A stretch of DNA of 64,000 nucleotides, taken from Pseudomonas putida (lineage in GTDB: Bacteria > Pseudomonadota > Gammaproteobacteria > Pseudomonadales > Pseudomonadaceae). Where the stretch lies: contig NZ_JAETZZ010000001.1 of NCBI RefSeq assembly GCF_022627325.1, forward strand, positions 620,001-684,000. The letters run 5' to 3'. The notes under the pieces were generated by a model. That model worked only from the letters and a program-made list of their open reading frames with translations, had not been told where the DNA came from and did not search any database. Position numbers and translations under genes: made by a program. How positions within the stretch are numbered: the stretch's first letter is position 1; each line of letters begins with the position of its first letter. Below are positions 55,388 to 64,000 of the stretch, piece by piece.

Positions 55388-56092
55388 ATGCTGGACGTCA
55401 TCACCCCCAGCCCCTCGATGTCGGATGAAACGGAAACCTTGTCCGAGAACGTTTTTCGGCGCATCCAGGCTGCGATCGTCAGCGGGGAAATTGCCCCAGG
55501 CAGCAAGATCTCCGAGCCGGAGCTCGCGCGAACCTATGGCATCAGCCGGGGCCCGCTGCGTGAGGCCATCCATCGCCTGGAGGGCCAGCGCCTGTTGGTG
55601 CGGGTGCCGCATGTGGGGGCGCGTGTGGTGTCGCTCAGCCATGCCGAACTGATCGAGTTGTACGAAATCCGTGAGTCGCTCGAGGGCATGGCATGCCGCC
55701 TGGCCGCCGAGCGCATGAGCCAGGGCGAAATCGATGAGCTGCGCCGGGTGCTGGACACCCACGAGCGCGACGCAGCGTTCCAGGCGGGGCTGGGCTATTA
55801 CCAGCAGGAAGGCGATTACGACTTCCATTACCGGATCATCCAGGGCAGTGGCAACCAGACCCTGGTCAAGATGCTCTGCGGCGAGCTGTACCAGCTGGTG
55901 CGCATGTACCGCATCCAGTTTTCCGCCACGCCCAACCGCCCGCGCCAGGCTTTTGCCGAACACCACCGCATTCTCGATGCCATCGCCGACCGTGACGGCG
56001 AGCTTGCCGAACTCCTGATGCGCCGCCACATCGGCGCGTCCAAACGCAACATCGAGCGTCACTACCTGGACGCCAACAACAACAGCCTTTGA
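55388..56092 (+). CDS. GntR-family regulator of the 2-methylcitrate cluster (FadR subfamily)
   Basis: A 234-residue regulator. The winged helix-turn-helix is at residues about 15-85 (ISEPELARTYGISRGPLREA, then IHRLEGQRLL), followed by an all-helical FCD ligand-binding domain with metal-binding His and Asp residues (DYDFHYRII, HHRILDAI, LMRRHIG). It lies eight bases before prpB and is read in the same direction, so it likely controls the whole unit through the palindrome upstream; a cluster intermediate such as methylcitrate is a likely effector. Confidence 0.9.
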   Translation: MLDVITPSPSMSDETETLSENVFRRIQAAIVSGEIAPGSKISEPELARTYGISRGPLREAIHRLEGQRLLVRVPHVGARVVSLSHAELIELYEIRESLEGMACRLAAERMSQGEIDELRRVLDTHERDAAFQAGLGYYQQEGDYDFHYRIIQGSGNQTLVKMLCGELYQLVRMYRIQFSATPNRPRQAFAEHHRILDAIADRDGELAELLMRRHIGASKRNIERHYLDANNNSL

Positions 56093-56100
56093 GGTGAGAA

Positions 56101-56991
56101 ATGACTGTGAAGAGCACCCCTGGTCAGCGTTTTCGCGATGCCGTTGCCGCCGAGCATCCTCTGCAGGTGGTCGGTGCCATCAACGCCAACCATGCGCTGC
56201 TGGCCAAGCGCGCCGGCTTCAAGGCCATCTACCTGTCCGGTGGGGGTGTCGCCGCGGGTTCGCTGGGCTTGCCGGACCTGGGCATTACCGGCCTGGATGA
56301 CGTGCTGACCGATGTGCGGCGCATCACCGACGTGTGCGACCTGCCATTGCTGGTAGATGTCGACACCGGCTTTGGCGCCTCGGCCTTCAACGTTGCGCGC
56401 ACCGTGCGTTCGATGAGCAAGTTCGGTGCTGCCGCCATTCATATCGAAGATCAGGTAGGCGCCAAACGCTGCGGCCACCGGCCAAACAAAGAGATCGTCT
56501 CCCAGCAGGAGATGGTCGACCGCATCAAGGCTGCGGTCGATGCCCGTACCGATGACAGCTTCGTGATCATGGCCCGTACCGATGCCCTGGCCGTGGAAGG
56601 CCTGAACGCAGCGCTGGACCGTGCTGCCGCCTGCATCGAGGCCGGAGCCGACATGATCTTCCCTGAGGCCATTACCGAACTGCAGATGTACAAGACCTTT
56701 GCCGACCGGGTGAAGGCGCCGATCCTGGCCAATATCACCGAGTTCGGTGCCACGCCGCTGTTCACCACCGAGGAGCTGGCTGGGGTGGACGTGTCGTTGG
56801 TGCTGTACCCGCTGTCGGCGTTCCGCGCCATGAACAAGGCCGCCGAGAATGTCTACACCGCACTGCGTCGCGACGGCACGCAGAAGAATGTGATCGACAC
56901 CATGCAGACCCGCATGGAGCTCTACGATGCCATTGGCTACCACGCGTTCGAGCAAAGCCTCGATGCGCTGTTTGCCCAGAAGAAAGGCTGA
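56101..56991 (+). CDS. prpB: 2-Methylisocitrate lyase
   Basis: A 296-residue TIM-barrel lyase of the isocitrate lyase superfamily, splitting 2-methylisocitrate to pyruvate and succinate. The signature [10 protein letters not shown] with the catalytic Cys, the metal site DVDTGFG and the IEDQVG strand are intact. Second gene of the prp cluster. Confidence 0.97.
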   Translation: MTVKSTPGQRFRDAVAAEHPLQVVGAINANHALLAKRAGFKAIYLSGGGVAAGSLGLPDLGITGLDDVLTDVRRITDVCDLPLLVDVDTGFGASAFNVARTVRSMSKFGAAAIHIEDQVGAKRCGHRPNKEIVSQQEMVDRIKAAVDARTDDSFVIMARTDALAVEGLNAALDRAAACIEAGADMIFPEAITELQMYKTFADRVKAPILANITEFGATPLFTTEELAGVDVSLVLYPLSAFRAMNKAAENVYTALRRDGTQKNVIDTMQTRMELYDAIGYHAFEQSLDALFAQKKG

Positions 56992-57004
56992 GCCCATGCT
57001 GGCC

Positions 57005-57152
57005 TCATCGCCGGCAAGCCGGCTCCCGCAGGTACAGCGCCTGCCAGGAGCTTGCACACAGGTCAGCACCAAGCTAGGAGCTTGCACACAGGTACAGCAC
57101 CAATACAGAGGCTTGCACAGTTGACTGTGGGAGCCGGCTTGCCGGCGATGAG
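57005..57152. repeat. Facing REP elements enclosing three tandem repeats
   Basis: A REP at 57005-57031 and its inverted partner at 57127-57152 enclose three copies of a repeat with core GAGCTTGCACA (the third slightly changed) at a period of 30-31 bases. It fills the 227-base gap between prpB and prpC. Confidence 0.8.
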
Positions 57153-57218
57153 GCCGGTACAGGCAGCCTGAATCAGCCAGAACGATATCCATAACAAGTT
57201 CAAGAAAGGAGAAACACC

Positions 57219-58346
57219 ATGGCCGAAGCAAAAGTACTCAGCGGCGCAGGCCTGCGTGGCCAGGTGGCCGGTCAGACCGCACTGTCGACCGTAGGCCAGG
57301 CCGGGGCCGGCCTGACCTACCGGGGCTATGATGTGCGCGACCTGGCAGCAGGCGCCGAATTCGAAGAAGTGGCGTACCTGCTGCTATACGGCGAGTTGCC
57401 CAGCGAAGCAGAACTTGCCGATTACAAACACAAGCTCAAGGGCCTGCGCGACCTGCCGCAGGCACTCAAAGAAGTACTCGAGCGCATCCCGCGCGACGCC
57501 CACCCGATGGACGTCATGCGCACCGGCTGTTCGGTGCTGGGTACGCTGGAACCAGAATTGACCTTCGACGCCCAGCGGGACAAGACCGATCGCCTGCTGG
57601 CACTGTTCCCGGCGGTGATGTGCTACTGGTACCGCTTCACCCACCATGGCGTACGTATCGATTGCACCAGCGATGAGGACACCCTTGGCGGCCATTTCCT
57701 GCACCTGTTGCACGGCAAGAAGCCGAGCGAGTTGCACGTCAAGGTAATGAACGTTTCGCTGATCCTGTATGCAGAGCACGAGTTCAACGCATCGACCTTC
57801 ACCGCCCGGGTCTGCGCCTCGACGCTGTCGGACCTGTACTCCTGCGTCACGGCAGCCATCGGCTCACTGCGCGGCCCACTGCACGGCGGCGCCAACGAGG
57901 CGGCGATGGAGCTGATCGAGCGCTTCCAGAATCCCCAGGAAGCTACCGCAGAGTTGCTGCGCATGCTCGAGCGCAAGGACAAGATCATGGGCTTCGGCCA
58001 TGCCATCTACAAAGAGTCCGACCCGCGCAACGAGGTGATCAAGGGGTGGTCGAAACAATTGGCCGATGCCGTCGGCGACAAGGTGCTGTTCCCGGTCTCC
58101 GAAGCCATCGACAAGACCATGTGGGAGCAGAAACGTCTGTTCCCCAACGCCGATTTCTACCATGCATCGGCGTACCACTTCATGGGCATCCCGACCAAGC
58201 TGTTCACCCCGATCTTTGTCTGCTCGCGCCTGACCGGCTGGGCCGCGCACGTGTTCGAACAGCGCGCTAACAACCGCATCATCCGCCCGAGTGCCGAGTA
58301 TGTCGGTGTCGAGCAGCGCCAGTTCGTGCCGATCGAGCAGCGCTGA
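57219..58346 (+). CDS. prpC: 2-Methylcitrate synthase
   Basis: A 375-residue citrate-synthase-type enzyme joining propionyl-CoA and oxaloacetate. The catalytic residues are in the conserved places: His in GPLHGGANE, His in GFGHAIYK and Asp in PNADFYHAS. AAAGGAGAAA lies before the ATG. It belongs to the short, hexamer-independent class of methylcitrate synthases. Confidence 0.96.
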   Translation: MAEAKVLSGAGLRGQVAGQTALSTVGQAGAGLTYRGYDVRDLAAGAEFEEVAYLLLYGELPSEAELADYKHKLKGLRDLPQALKEVLERIPRDAHPMDVMRTGCSVLGTLEPELTFDAQRDKTDRLLALFPAVMCYWYRFTHHGVRIDCTSDEDTLGGHFLHLLHGKKPSELHVKVMNVSLILYAEHEFNASTFTARVCASTLSDLYSCVTAAIGSLRGPLHGGANEAAMELIERFQNPQEATAELLRMLERKDKIMGFGHAIYKESDPRNEVIKGWSKQLADAVGDKVLFPVSEAIDKTMWEQKRLFPNADFYHASAYHFMGIPTKLFTPIFVCSRLTGWAAHVFEQRANNRIIRPSAEYVGVEQRQFVPIEQR

Positions 58347-58367
58347 AACAGCAGGCCCTGTAGCGAA

Positions 58368-58440
58368 CCTGTGGGAGCCGGCTTGCCGGCGATGAAGGCG
58401 CCGCCTGATCCGCCCCGATCGCCGGCAACCTTGCTCCCAT
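58368..58440. repeat. REP elements between prpC and acnD
   Basis: GTGGGAGCCGGCTTGCCGGC at 58371-58390 with a degenerate inverted partner (GATCGCCGGCAACCTTGCTC) at 58418-58437. Confidence 0.7.
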
Positions 58441-58500
58441 GATGACTGCAGCGCCTGTGCGTGTATCCACGACCGTAACGTGACCGAGCCTGATAATTCT

Positions 58501-61089
58501 ATGAACACCGCATACCGCAAAAACCTGCCAGGCACGGACCTGGACTATTTCGACGCCCGTGCCGCGGTCGAGGCCATCAAGCCGGGTGCCTACGACAACC
58601 TGCCTTACACCTCGCGGGTGCTCGCCGAAAACCTGGTGCGCCGCTGCGACCCTGCAAGCCTGAATGCCTCGCTCGGCCAGCTGATCGAACGCAAGCGCGA
58701 TCTCGACTTCCCGTGGTTCCCGGCCCGCGTGGTGTGCCACGACATCCTCGGCCAGACCGCGCTGGTCGACCTCGCCGGCCTGCGCGACGCCATCGCCGAG
58801 AAGGGGGGCGACCCGGCGGCGGTCAACCCGGTCGTGCCGGTGCAACTGATCGTCGACCATTCGCTGGCCGTCGAGTGCGGTGGCTTCGACCCGCAGGCCT
58901 TCGACAAGAACCGCGCCATCGAAGACCGTCGCAACGAAGACCGCTTCCACTTCATCAACTGGACCAAGAAGGCGTTCAAGAACGTCGATGTGATCCAGCC
59001 TGGTAACGGCATCATGCACCAGATCAACCTGGAGAAAATGTCGCCGGTTGTCCACAGCGATGGCGGTGTGGCCTACCCGGACACTTGCGTGGGCACCGAC
59101 AGCCATACCCCGCATGTCGACGCCCTGGGCGTGATCGCCATCGGCGTTGGCGGCCTTGAAGCTGAAAACGTCATGCTGGGCCGCGCCTCGTGGATGCGCC
59201 TGCCGGAAATCGTCGGCGTGGAGCTCAGCGGCACGCTGGCAGCCACTATCACCGCGACCGACCTGGTGCTGGCCTTGACCGAGTTCCTGCGCAAGCAGAG
59301 GGTGGTTGGCGCCTACCTCGAGTTCTACGGCGAAGGTGCACGCGCCCTGACGCTCGGCGACCGTGCGACCATCTCCAACATGGCGCCGGAATACGGTGCA
59401 ACCGCTGCAATGTTCGCCATCGACCAGCAGACCATCGACTACCTGAAACTGACCGGCCGTGAAGATCAGCAGGTCAAGTTGGTGGAGACCTACGCCAAAG
59501 CCACGGGCTTGTGGGCTGACGCCCTGGCCAACGCCGAATACGAACGCGTGCTGAGCTTTGACCTGTCGAGCGTGGTGCGCAACATGGCCGGGCCGTCCAA
59601 CCCGCATGCCCGGGTTGCCACCAGCGACCTGGCGGCCAAGGGTATCGCCGGTGCCTGGGACGAGGTGCCGGGGCAGATGCCTGACGGCGCAGTGATCATC
59701 GCTGCGATCACCAGCTGCACCAACACCAGCAACCCGCGCAACGTGATCGCCGCCGGCCTGCTGGCGCGCAACGCCAACAAGCTCGGCCTGGCGCGCAAGC
59801 CGTGGGTCAAGTCGTCGCTCGCCCCAGGCTCCAAGGCCGTGCAGCTGTACCTGGAGGAAGCGGGGCTGGAGAAGGAGCTGGAGCAATTGGGCTTCGGTAT
59901 CGTCGCCTTCGCCTGTACCACCTGCAACGGCATGTCCGGGGCGTTGGACCCGGTGATCCAGCAGGAAATCATCGACCGTGACCTTTATGCGACGGCGGTG
60001 CTCTCGGGCAACCGCAACTTCGATGGACGCATCCACCCGTACGCCAAGCAGGCATTCCTGGCCTCGCCGCCGCTGGTGGTGGCCTATGCCATTGCCGGCA
60101 CCATCCGCTTCGACATCGAGAAGGATGTGCTGGGCGTGGTCGATGGTCAGGAAATCCGCCTCAAGGACATCTGGCCGAGCGACGAAGAGATCGACGCGGT
60201 GGTGCGCGCTGCGGTCAAGCCGGAGCAGTTCCGCAAGGTGTACATCCCGATGTTCGCTATCGAGCAAGACCGAGGGCCGAAAGTGGCGCCGCTTTACCAG
60301 TGGCGTCCGACGAGCACCTACATCCGCCGCCCGCCCTACTGGGAAGGCGCCTTGGCCGGTGAGCGCACGTTGCGCGGCATGCGTGCGTTGGCGGTGCTGC
60401 CGGACAACATCACCACCGATCACCTGTCACCGTCCAATGCCATCCTGCTCGACAGCGCGGCGGGTGAATACCTGGCCAAAATGGGCCTGCCGGAGGAGGA
60501 CTTCAACTCCTACGCCACCCACCGCGGCGACCACCTGACGGCGCAGCGTGCCACCTTCGCCAACCCCAAGCTGTTCAACGAGATGGTGCGCAAGGCCGAT
60601 GGCAGCGTGCAGCAGGGTTCGCTGGCGCGCCTGGAGCCGGAGGGCAAGGTGATTCGCATGTGGGAAGCCATCGAAACCTACATGCAGCGCAAGCAGCCGC
60701 TGATCATCGTTGCCGGTGCCGACTACGGCCAAGGCTCGTCCCGCGACTGGGCGGCCAAGGGTGTGCGGCTTGCCGGAGTCGAGGCGATCGTTGCCGAGGG
60801 CTTCGAGCGCATCCACCGCACCAACCTGGTGGGCATGGGCGTGTTGCCGCTCGAGTTTCTGCCGGGCACCGACCGCAAGACCCTGGGCCTGGATGGCAGC
60901 GAGACCTATGACGTGGCAGGTGAGCGCACGCCGCGTGCAACCTTGACGCTGGTGATAACGCGCAGCAATGGCGAACGGCTCGAGGTGCCGGTGACCTGCC
61001 GGCTCGATACCGCCGAAGAGGTGTCGATCTACGAGGCGGGCGGGGTGCTGCAGCGCTTCGCCCAGGACTTCCTCGAGGCGTCGGCCTGA
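58501..61089 (+). CDS. acnD: Fe/S-dependent 2-methylcitrate dehydratase AcnD
   Basis: An 862-residue aconitase-like enzyme that dehydrates 2-methylcitrate. The cluster cysteines lie in CTNTSNP and CTTCNGMSG; the substrate-binding serine loop is YGQGSSRDWA. It works with PrpF encoded next to it. The start at 58501 (MNTAYRKNLPGTDLDYF) is the family start, seven residues inside a slightly longer frame. It replaces or supplements PrpD in many proteobacteria. Confidence 0.96.
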   Translation: MNTAYRKNLPGTDLDYFDARAAVEAIKPGAYDNLPYTSRVLAENLVRRCDPASLNASLGQLIERKRDLDFPWFPARVVCHDILGQTALVDLAGLRDAIAEKGGDPAAVNPVVPVQLIVDHSLAVECGGFDPQAFDKNRAIEDRRNEDRFHFINWTKKAFKNVDVIQPGNGIMHQINLEKMSPVVHSDGGVAYPDTCVGTDSHTPHVDALGVIAIGVGGLEAENVMLGRASWMRLPEIVGVELSGTLAATITATDLVLALTEFLRKQRVVGAYLEFYGEGARALTLGDRATISNMAPEYGATAAMFAIDQQTIDYLKLTGREDQQVKLVETYAKATGLWADALANAEYERVLSFDLSSVVRNMAGPSNPHARVATSDLAAKGIAGAWDEVPGQMPDGAVIIAAITSCTNTSNPRNVIAAGLLARNANKLGLARKPWVKSSLAPGSKAVQLYLEEAGLEKELEQLGFGIVAFACTTCNGMSGALDPVIQQEIIDRDLYATAVLSGNRNFDGRIHPYAKQAFLASPPLVVAYAIAGTIRFDIEKDVLGVVDGQEIRLKDIWPSDEEIDAVVRAAVKPEQFRKVYIPMFAIEQDRGPKVAPLYQWRPTSTYIRRPPYWEGALAGERTLRGMRALAVLPDNITTDHLSPSNAILLDSAAGEYLAKMGLPEEDFNSYATHRGDHLTAQRATFANPKLFNEMVRKADGSVQQGSLARLEPEGKVIRMWEAIETYMQRKQPLIIVAGADYGQGSSRDWAAKGVRLAGVEAIVAEGFERIHRTNLVGMGVLPLEFLPGTDRKTLGLDGSETYDVAGERTPRATLTLVITRSNGERLEVPVTCRLDTAEEVSIYEAGGVLQRFAQDFLEASA

Positions 61090-61095
61090 GTAGTC

Positions 61096-61153
61096 GGCGC
61101 CTGTTCTGCAGCCCGTCGCCGGCAAGCCGGTGATGGGCTGCAGAACAGGCGCC
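61096..61153. repeat. Perfect 19-bp inverted repeat around a REP core, acnD-prpF
   Basis: GGCGCCTGTTCTGCAGCCC (61096-61114) is repeated exactly inverted at 61135-61153, and the 20 bases between form a further REP-type stem (CGCCGGC/GCCGGTG). The transcript would fold into one hairpin of about 27 pairs just after the acnD stop. Confidence 0.9.
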
Positions 61154-61189
61154 AAGGGTTATTGCATATTCAGACAGGACAGCACAGCC

Positions 61190-62380
61190 ATGGCACACGC
61201 ACCGCAAATCAAGATCCCCGCCACCTACATTCGTGGCGGCACCAGCAAAGGCGTGTTCTTCCGCCTGCAGGACCTCCCTGAGCGAGCGCAAGCCCCAGGG
61301 CCGGCCCGTGACGCACTGCTGCTGCGGGTCATCGGCAGCCCTGACCCCTACGCCAAGCAGATCGATGGCATGGGCGGCGCTACCTCAAGCACCAGCAAAA
61401 CCGTGATCCTGTCGCAAAGCACCCAGCCCGACCACGACGTCGACTACCTGTTCGGCCAGGTCGCCATCGACAAGGCCTTCGTCGACTGGAGCGGCAACTG
61501 CGGCAACCTGTCTGCTGCTGTCGGATCGTTCGCCATCAGCAGCGGCTTGGTCGAGCCGTCGCGCATCCCGCGCCATGGCGTGGCCACCGTGCGTATCTGG
61601 CAGGCCAATATCGGCAAGACCATCATCGCTCATGTACCGATCACCGAAGGCGAGGTGCAGGAAACGGGCGACTTCGAACTCGACGGCGTGACGTTCCCGG
61701 CCGCCGAGGTGCAACTGGAATTCCTTGATCCGGCGGCCGATGAGGGCGAGGGCGGCGGTGCGATGTTCCCTACCGGCAACCTGGTGGATGAACTGGAGGT
61801 GCCCGGTATCGGTACCTTCAAAGCCACCTTGATCAACGCCGGTATCCCGACCATTTTCCTCAATGCCGCCGACGTCGGTTATGCCGGCACCGAACTGCAG
61901 GATGCGATCAACGGTGATGCGCAGGCGTTGGCGCGTTTCGAGGCGATCCGTGCCCACGGCGCCGTGCGCATGGGGCTGATCGAGCATGCCGACCAGGCGG
62001 CCGGGCGTCAGCACACGCCGAAGGTGGCTTTCGTTGCACCGCCAAGCACCTACACTGCCTCCAGTGGCAAGGCTGTCGAGGCGGCTGACATCGACCTGCT
62101 GGTGCGTGCACTTTCCATGGGCAAGTTGCACCACGCGATGATGGGTACTGCTGCGGTGGCCATCGGTACCGCTGCTGCCATTCCAGGTACGCTGGTCAAC
62201 CTCGCTGCAGGCGGGGGCGAGCGCAGTGCTGTGCGCTTCGGCCATCCCTCCGGCACCTTGCGGGTCGGGGCTCAGGCCAGCCAGGTGGAGGGCGAGTGGA
62301 CGGTGACCAAGGCAATCATGAGTCGTAGTGCCCGTGTCTTGATGGAAGGCTGGGTGAGGGTGCCTGGCGACAGCTTCTGA
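61190..62380 (+). CDS. prpF: AcnD-accessory protein PrpF (aconitate isomerase family)
   Basis: A 396-residue protein of the diaminopimelate-epimerase-like fold. The N-terminus IPATYIRGGTSKGVFF and GNCGNLSAAVG are family motifs. PrpF isomerises the 2-methylaconitate made by AcnD. Start at 61190 just past the acnD-prpF hairpin; a shorter upstream in-frame ATG would lie within that hairpin. Confidence 0.95.
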   Translation: MAHAPQIKIPATYIRGGTSKGVFFRLQDLPERAQAPGPARDALLLRVIGSPDPYAKQIDGMGGATSSTSKTVILSQSTQPDHDVDYLFGQVAIDKAFVDWSGNCGNLSAAVGSFAISSGLVEPSRIPRHGVATVRIWQANIGKTIIAHVPITEGEVQETGDFELDGVTFPAAEVQLEFLDPAADEGEGGGAMFPTGNLVDELEVPGIGTFKATLINAGIPTIFLNAADVGYAGTELQDAINGDAQALARFEAIRAHGAVRMGLIEHADQAAGRQHTPKVAFVAPPSTYTASSGKAVEAADIDLLVRALSMGKLHHAMMGTAAVAIGTAAAIPGTLVNLAAGGGERSAVRFGHPSGTLRVGAQASQVEGEWTVTKAIMSRSARVLMEGWVRVPGDSF

Positions 62381-62423
62381 CGCACGTGGCGCTTGGCTTT
62401 GAATCAGCAAGGCCGCTACGCGG

Positions 62424-62482
62424 CCCGTCGCCGGCAAGCCGGTTCCTGCATCGACCTTGTGGGAGCCGCATTGCCGGCGCCG
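62424..62482. repeat. REP pair between prpF and prpD
   Basis: CCCGTCGCCGGCAAGCCGGT followed by an inverted degenerate GGGAGCCGCATTGCCGGCGC. Another member of the window's REP family. Confidence 0.7.
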
Positions 62483-62516
62483 GGTGGCGTAGCAGCCCCA
62501 ATCAAAGGAGCTGCAA

Positions 62517-64000
62517 ATGAGCGCCAACGTAGACCTGAACGAGCGCCCTGACTACGACGGGGTGCTGCAAACCCTTGCCGATTACGTTCTTACCTACCGC
62601 GTCGAGTCCTCCGAAGCGCTGGACACCGCACGCAACTGCCTGATGGACACCCTGGGCTGTGGCCTGTTGGCCCTGCGCTTTCCAGAGTGCACCAAGCACC
62701 TCGGCCCGCTGGTGGAGGGTACGGTGGTACCCAATGGCGCCCGGGTGCCCGGCACCAGTTACCGGCTCGACCCGGTCAAGGCCGCCTGGGATATCGGCTG
62801 CACCGTGCGCTGGCTGGACTACAACGATACCTGGCTTGCCGCCGAGTGGGCCCACCCTTCCGATAACCTCGGGGGGATCCTGGCGGTAGCTGATCACCTG
62901 TCGCAAAAGCAGGTGGCCAGGGGTGAAAGCCCGCTGCTGATGCGCGAAGTGCTTGAGGCCATGGTCATGGCCCATGAGATTCAAGGTGTGCTGGCCCTGG
63001 AGAACGCCTTCAATCGCGTCGGGCTGGACCACGTGCTGCTGGTCAAGGTGGCGTCCACGGCCGTGTGCGCCAAGCTGATGGGTGCCAACCGTGAACAACT
63101 GCTCTCGGCCCTGTCTCATGCCTTCGTCGATGGCCAGGCGCTGCGCACCTACCGCCATGCACCCAATGCCGGCTCGCGCAAGTCGTGGGCTGCCGGCGAT
63201 GCGTCCAGCCGGGGCGTGCGCCTGGCCAATATCGCGTTGCGCGGCGAGATGGGTGTGCCCGGTGTGCTGACTGCGCCGCAGTGGGGTTTTTACGACGTGT
63301 CGTTCAGCCACACCAACAAGGACCTGGCGCTCAAGCCTTCTGCCCAGCAGGCGCTCCGCGTACCGCAGGCGTTGGCCAGTTACGTGATGGAAAACGTGTT
63401 GTTCAAGGTCAGTTTCCCGGCCGAGTTCCACGCCCAGACCGCCTGTGAAGCGGCAGTCAGCCTGCATCCGCAAGTGCGTAACCGCCTGCACGAAGTCGAC
63501 CGTATCGTCATCACCACCCAGGAATCGGCCATTCGCATCATCTCCAAGGTCGGCCCGCTGGCCAATGCTGCCGATCGCGACCACTGCCTGCAGTACATGG
63601 TGGCGGTGCCGCTCATCTTCGGTCATCTGGTGGCCGAGCATTACGAGGATGCTTTCCACGCTGCCCATCCGAGCATCGACCGTCTGCGCGAAAAGATGGA
63701 AGTGGTCGAGGACCCTCGTTTCAGCCGCGAATACCTGGAGCCGGACAAGCGCTCGATCGCCAATGGCTTGCAGGTGTTCTTCAAGGATGGCAGCAGTACC
63801 GAACAGGTAGTGGTGGAGTACCCGGTCGGGCACCGGCGCCGACGCGGGGAGGGCATCCCCTTGCTGGAGGCCAAGTTCAGGGACAACTTGGCGACGCGGT
63901 TTTCGCGTCAGCGTTGCCTGGAGATTTTCGCGCTGTGTGGCGATCAACAGCGGCTGGAGGCCACGGCGGTCCACCGGTTCGTGGATTTGTTCGTGATCTG
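62517..64000 (+). CDS. prpD: 2-Methylcitrate dehydratase PrpD, complete but for last stop base
   Basis: A protein of 494 residues of the MmgE/PrpD family, read from the ATG at 62517 (AAAGGAG six bases upstream) to the window end. It starts [15 protein letters not shown]; conserved blocks include [34 protein letters not shown] and [12 protein letters not shown]. The last full codon is Ile and the window stops after TG, so TGA as the stop is very likely. With AcnD and PrpF present, PrpD is a second, cluster-free dehydratase for methylcitrate. It closes the set prpB-prpC-acnD-prpF-prpD. Confidence 0.95.
   Translation, partial: MSANVDLNERPDYDGVLQTLADYVLTYRVESSEALDTARNCLMDTLGCGLLALRFPECTKHLGPLVEGTVVPNGARVPGTSYRLDPVKAAWDIGCTVRWLDYNDTWLAAEWAHPSDNLGGILAVADHLSQKQVARGESPLLMREVLEAMVMAHEIQGVLALENAFNRVGLDHVLLVKVASTAVCAKLMGANREQLLSALSHAFVDGQALRTYRHAPNAGSRKSWAAGDASSRGVRLANIALRGEMGVPGVLTAPQWGFYDVSFSHTNKDLALKPSAQQALRVPQALASYVMENVLFKVSFPAEFHAQTACEAAVSLHPQVRNRLHEVDRIVITTQESAIRIISKVGPLANAADRDHCLQYMVAVPLIFGHLVAEHYEDAFHAAHPSIDRLREKMEVVEDPRFSREYLEPDKRSIANGLQVFFKDGSSTEQVVVEYPVGHRRRRGEGIPLLEAKFRDNLATRFSRQRCLEIFALCGDQQRLEATAVHRFVDLFVI

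Noticed and set aside
57046..57120. Three 30-base tandem repeats as a CRISPR array
   Set aside because: The units are nearly continuous, have no unique spacers of constant length and lie between REP elements.

Overview
The window is chromosomal DNA from a Pseudomonas of the putida group. The right two thirds carry the block tig-clpP-clpX-lon-hupB-ppiD, then oprI, aroF, cysB, cysH and pabB, and a prpB-prpC-acnD-prpF-prpD methylcitrate cluster, with P. putida-type REP elements between genes. The species call is from gene content and remembered synteny, not from a database search.

Bases 1 to about 20,355 are the right part of a T7-like (podovirus) prophage. The late block follows T7 order on the + strand: tail tubular protein B (cut by the window edge), gp13-, gp14-, gp15- and gp16-like internal core proteins, tail fibre, a fibre-associated protein, an XhlA-like holin, small terminase and large terminase. 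Between the two terminase genes, on the opposite strand, lies an AT-richer cargo gene with an RX4H HEPN-like motif and three four-cysteine zinc modules. After the large terminase come a free-standing response-regulator receiver protein, a structured non-coding stretch, a small membrane protein, a minus-strand cluster of small genes (including two membrane peptides of 43 and 32 residues), a divergent control region, a winged-helix protein and a tyrosine integrase. The integrase is followed by repeated GGGACAC motifs and a 54-nt 3' piece of tRNA-Leu(UAG), which marks the right attachment site; an intact tRNA-His follows. The left end of the prophage, including any phage RNA polymerase, replication, portal and capsid genes, is outside the window. 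The order suggests that the ends of the virion DNA lie between the terminase and the lysogeny genes, so the prophage is a circular permutation of the virion map.

Bases 20,400-30,000 hold the protein-quality-control block: trigger factor, ClpXP, Lon (with a heat-shock-like promoter), HU-beta and the periplasmic chaperone PpiD. Bases 30,000-45,500 are housekeeping genes in short units: a patatin-like protein, a lipoprotein, a CHAD protein, a thioesterase, an Mpo1-like membrane protein, a chemoreceptor, TatD, an MltF-like lytic transglycosylase, DoxX, GreB, an ABC exporter of the YbbA-YbbP type divergent from the TesA esterase, an L,D-transpeptidase, OprI and a small acetyltransferase.

Bases 45,500-55,100 carry DAHP synthase, a PanE-like reductase, a universal stress protein, CysB with CysH (sulfur assimilation), PabB, and a three-gene unit of an aspartic-protease-like protein, a seven-helix membrane protein and an ATP-grasp ligase. 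Bases 55,388-64,000 form the propionate (2-methylcitrate) cluster headed by a GntR regulator with a palindromic candidate operator. prpD runs to the last base of the window and lacks only the final base of its stop codon.
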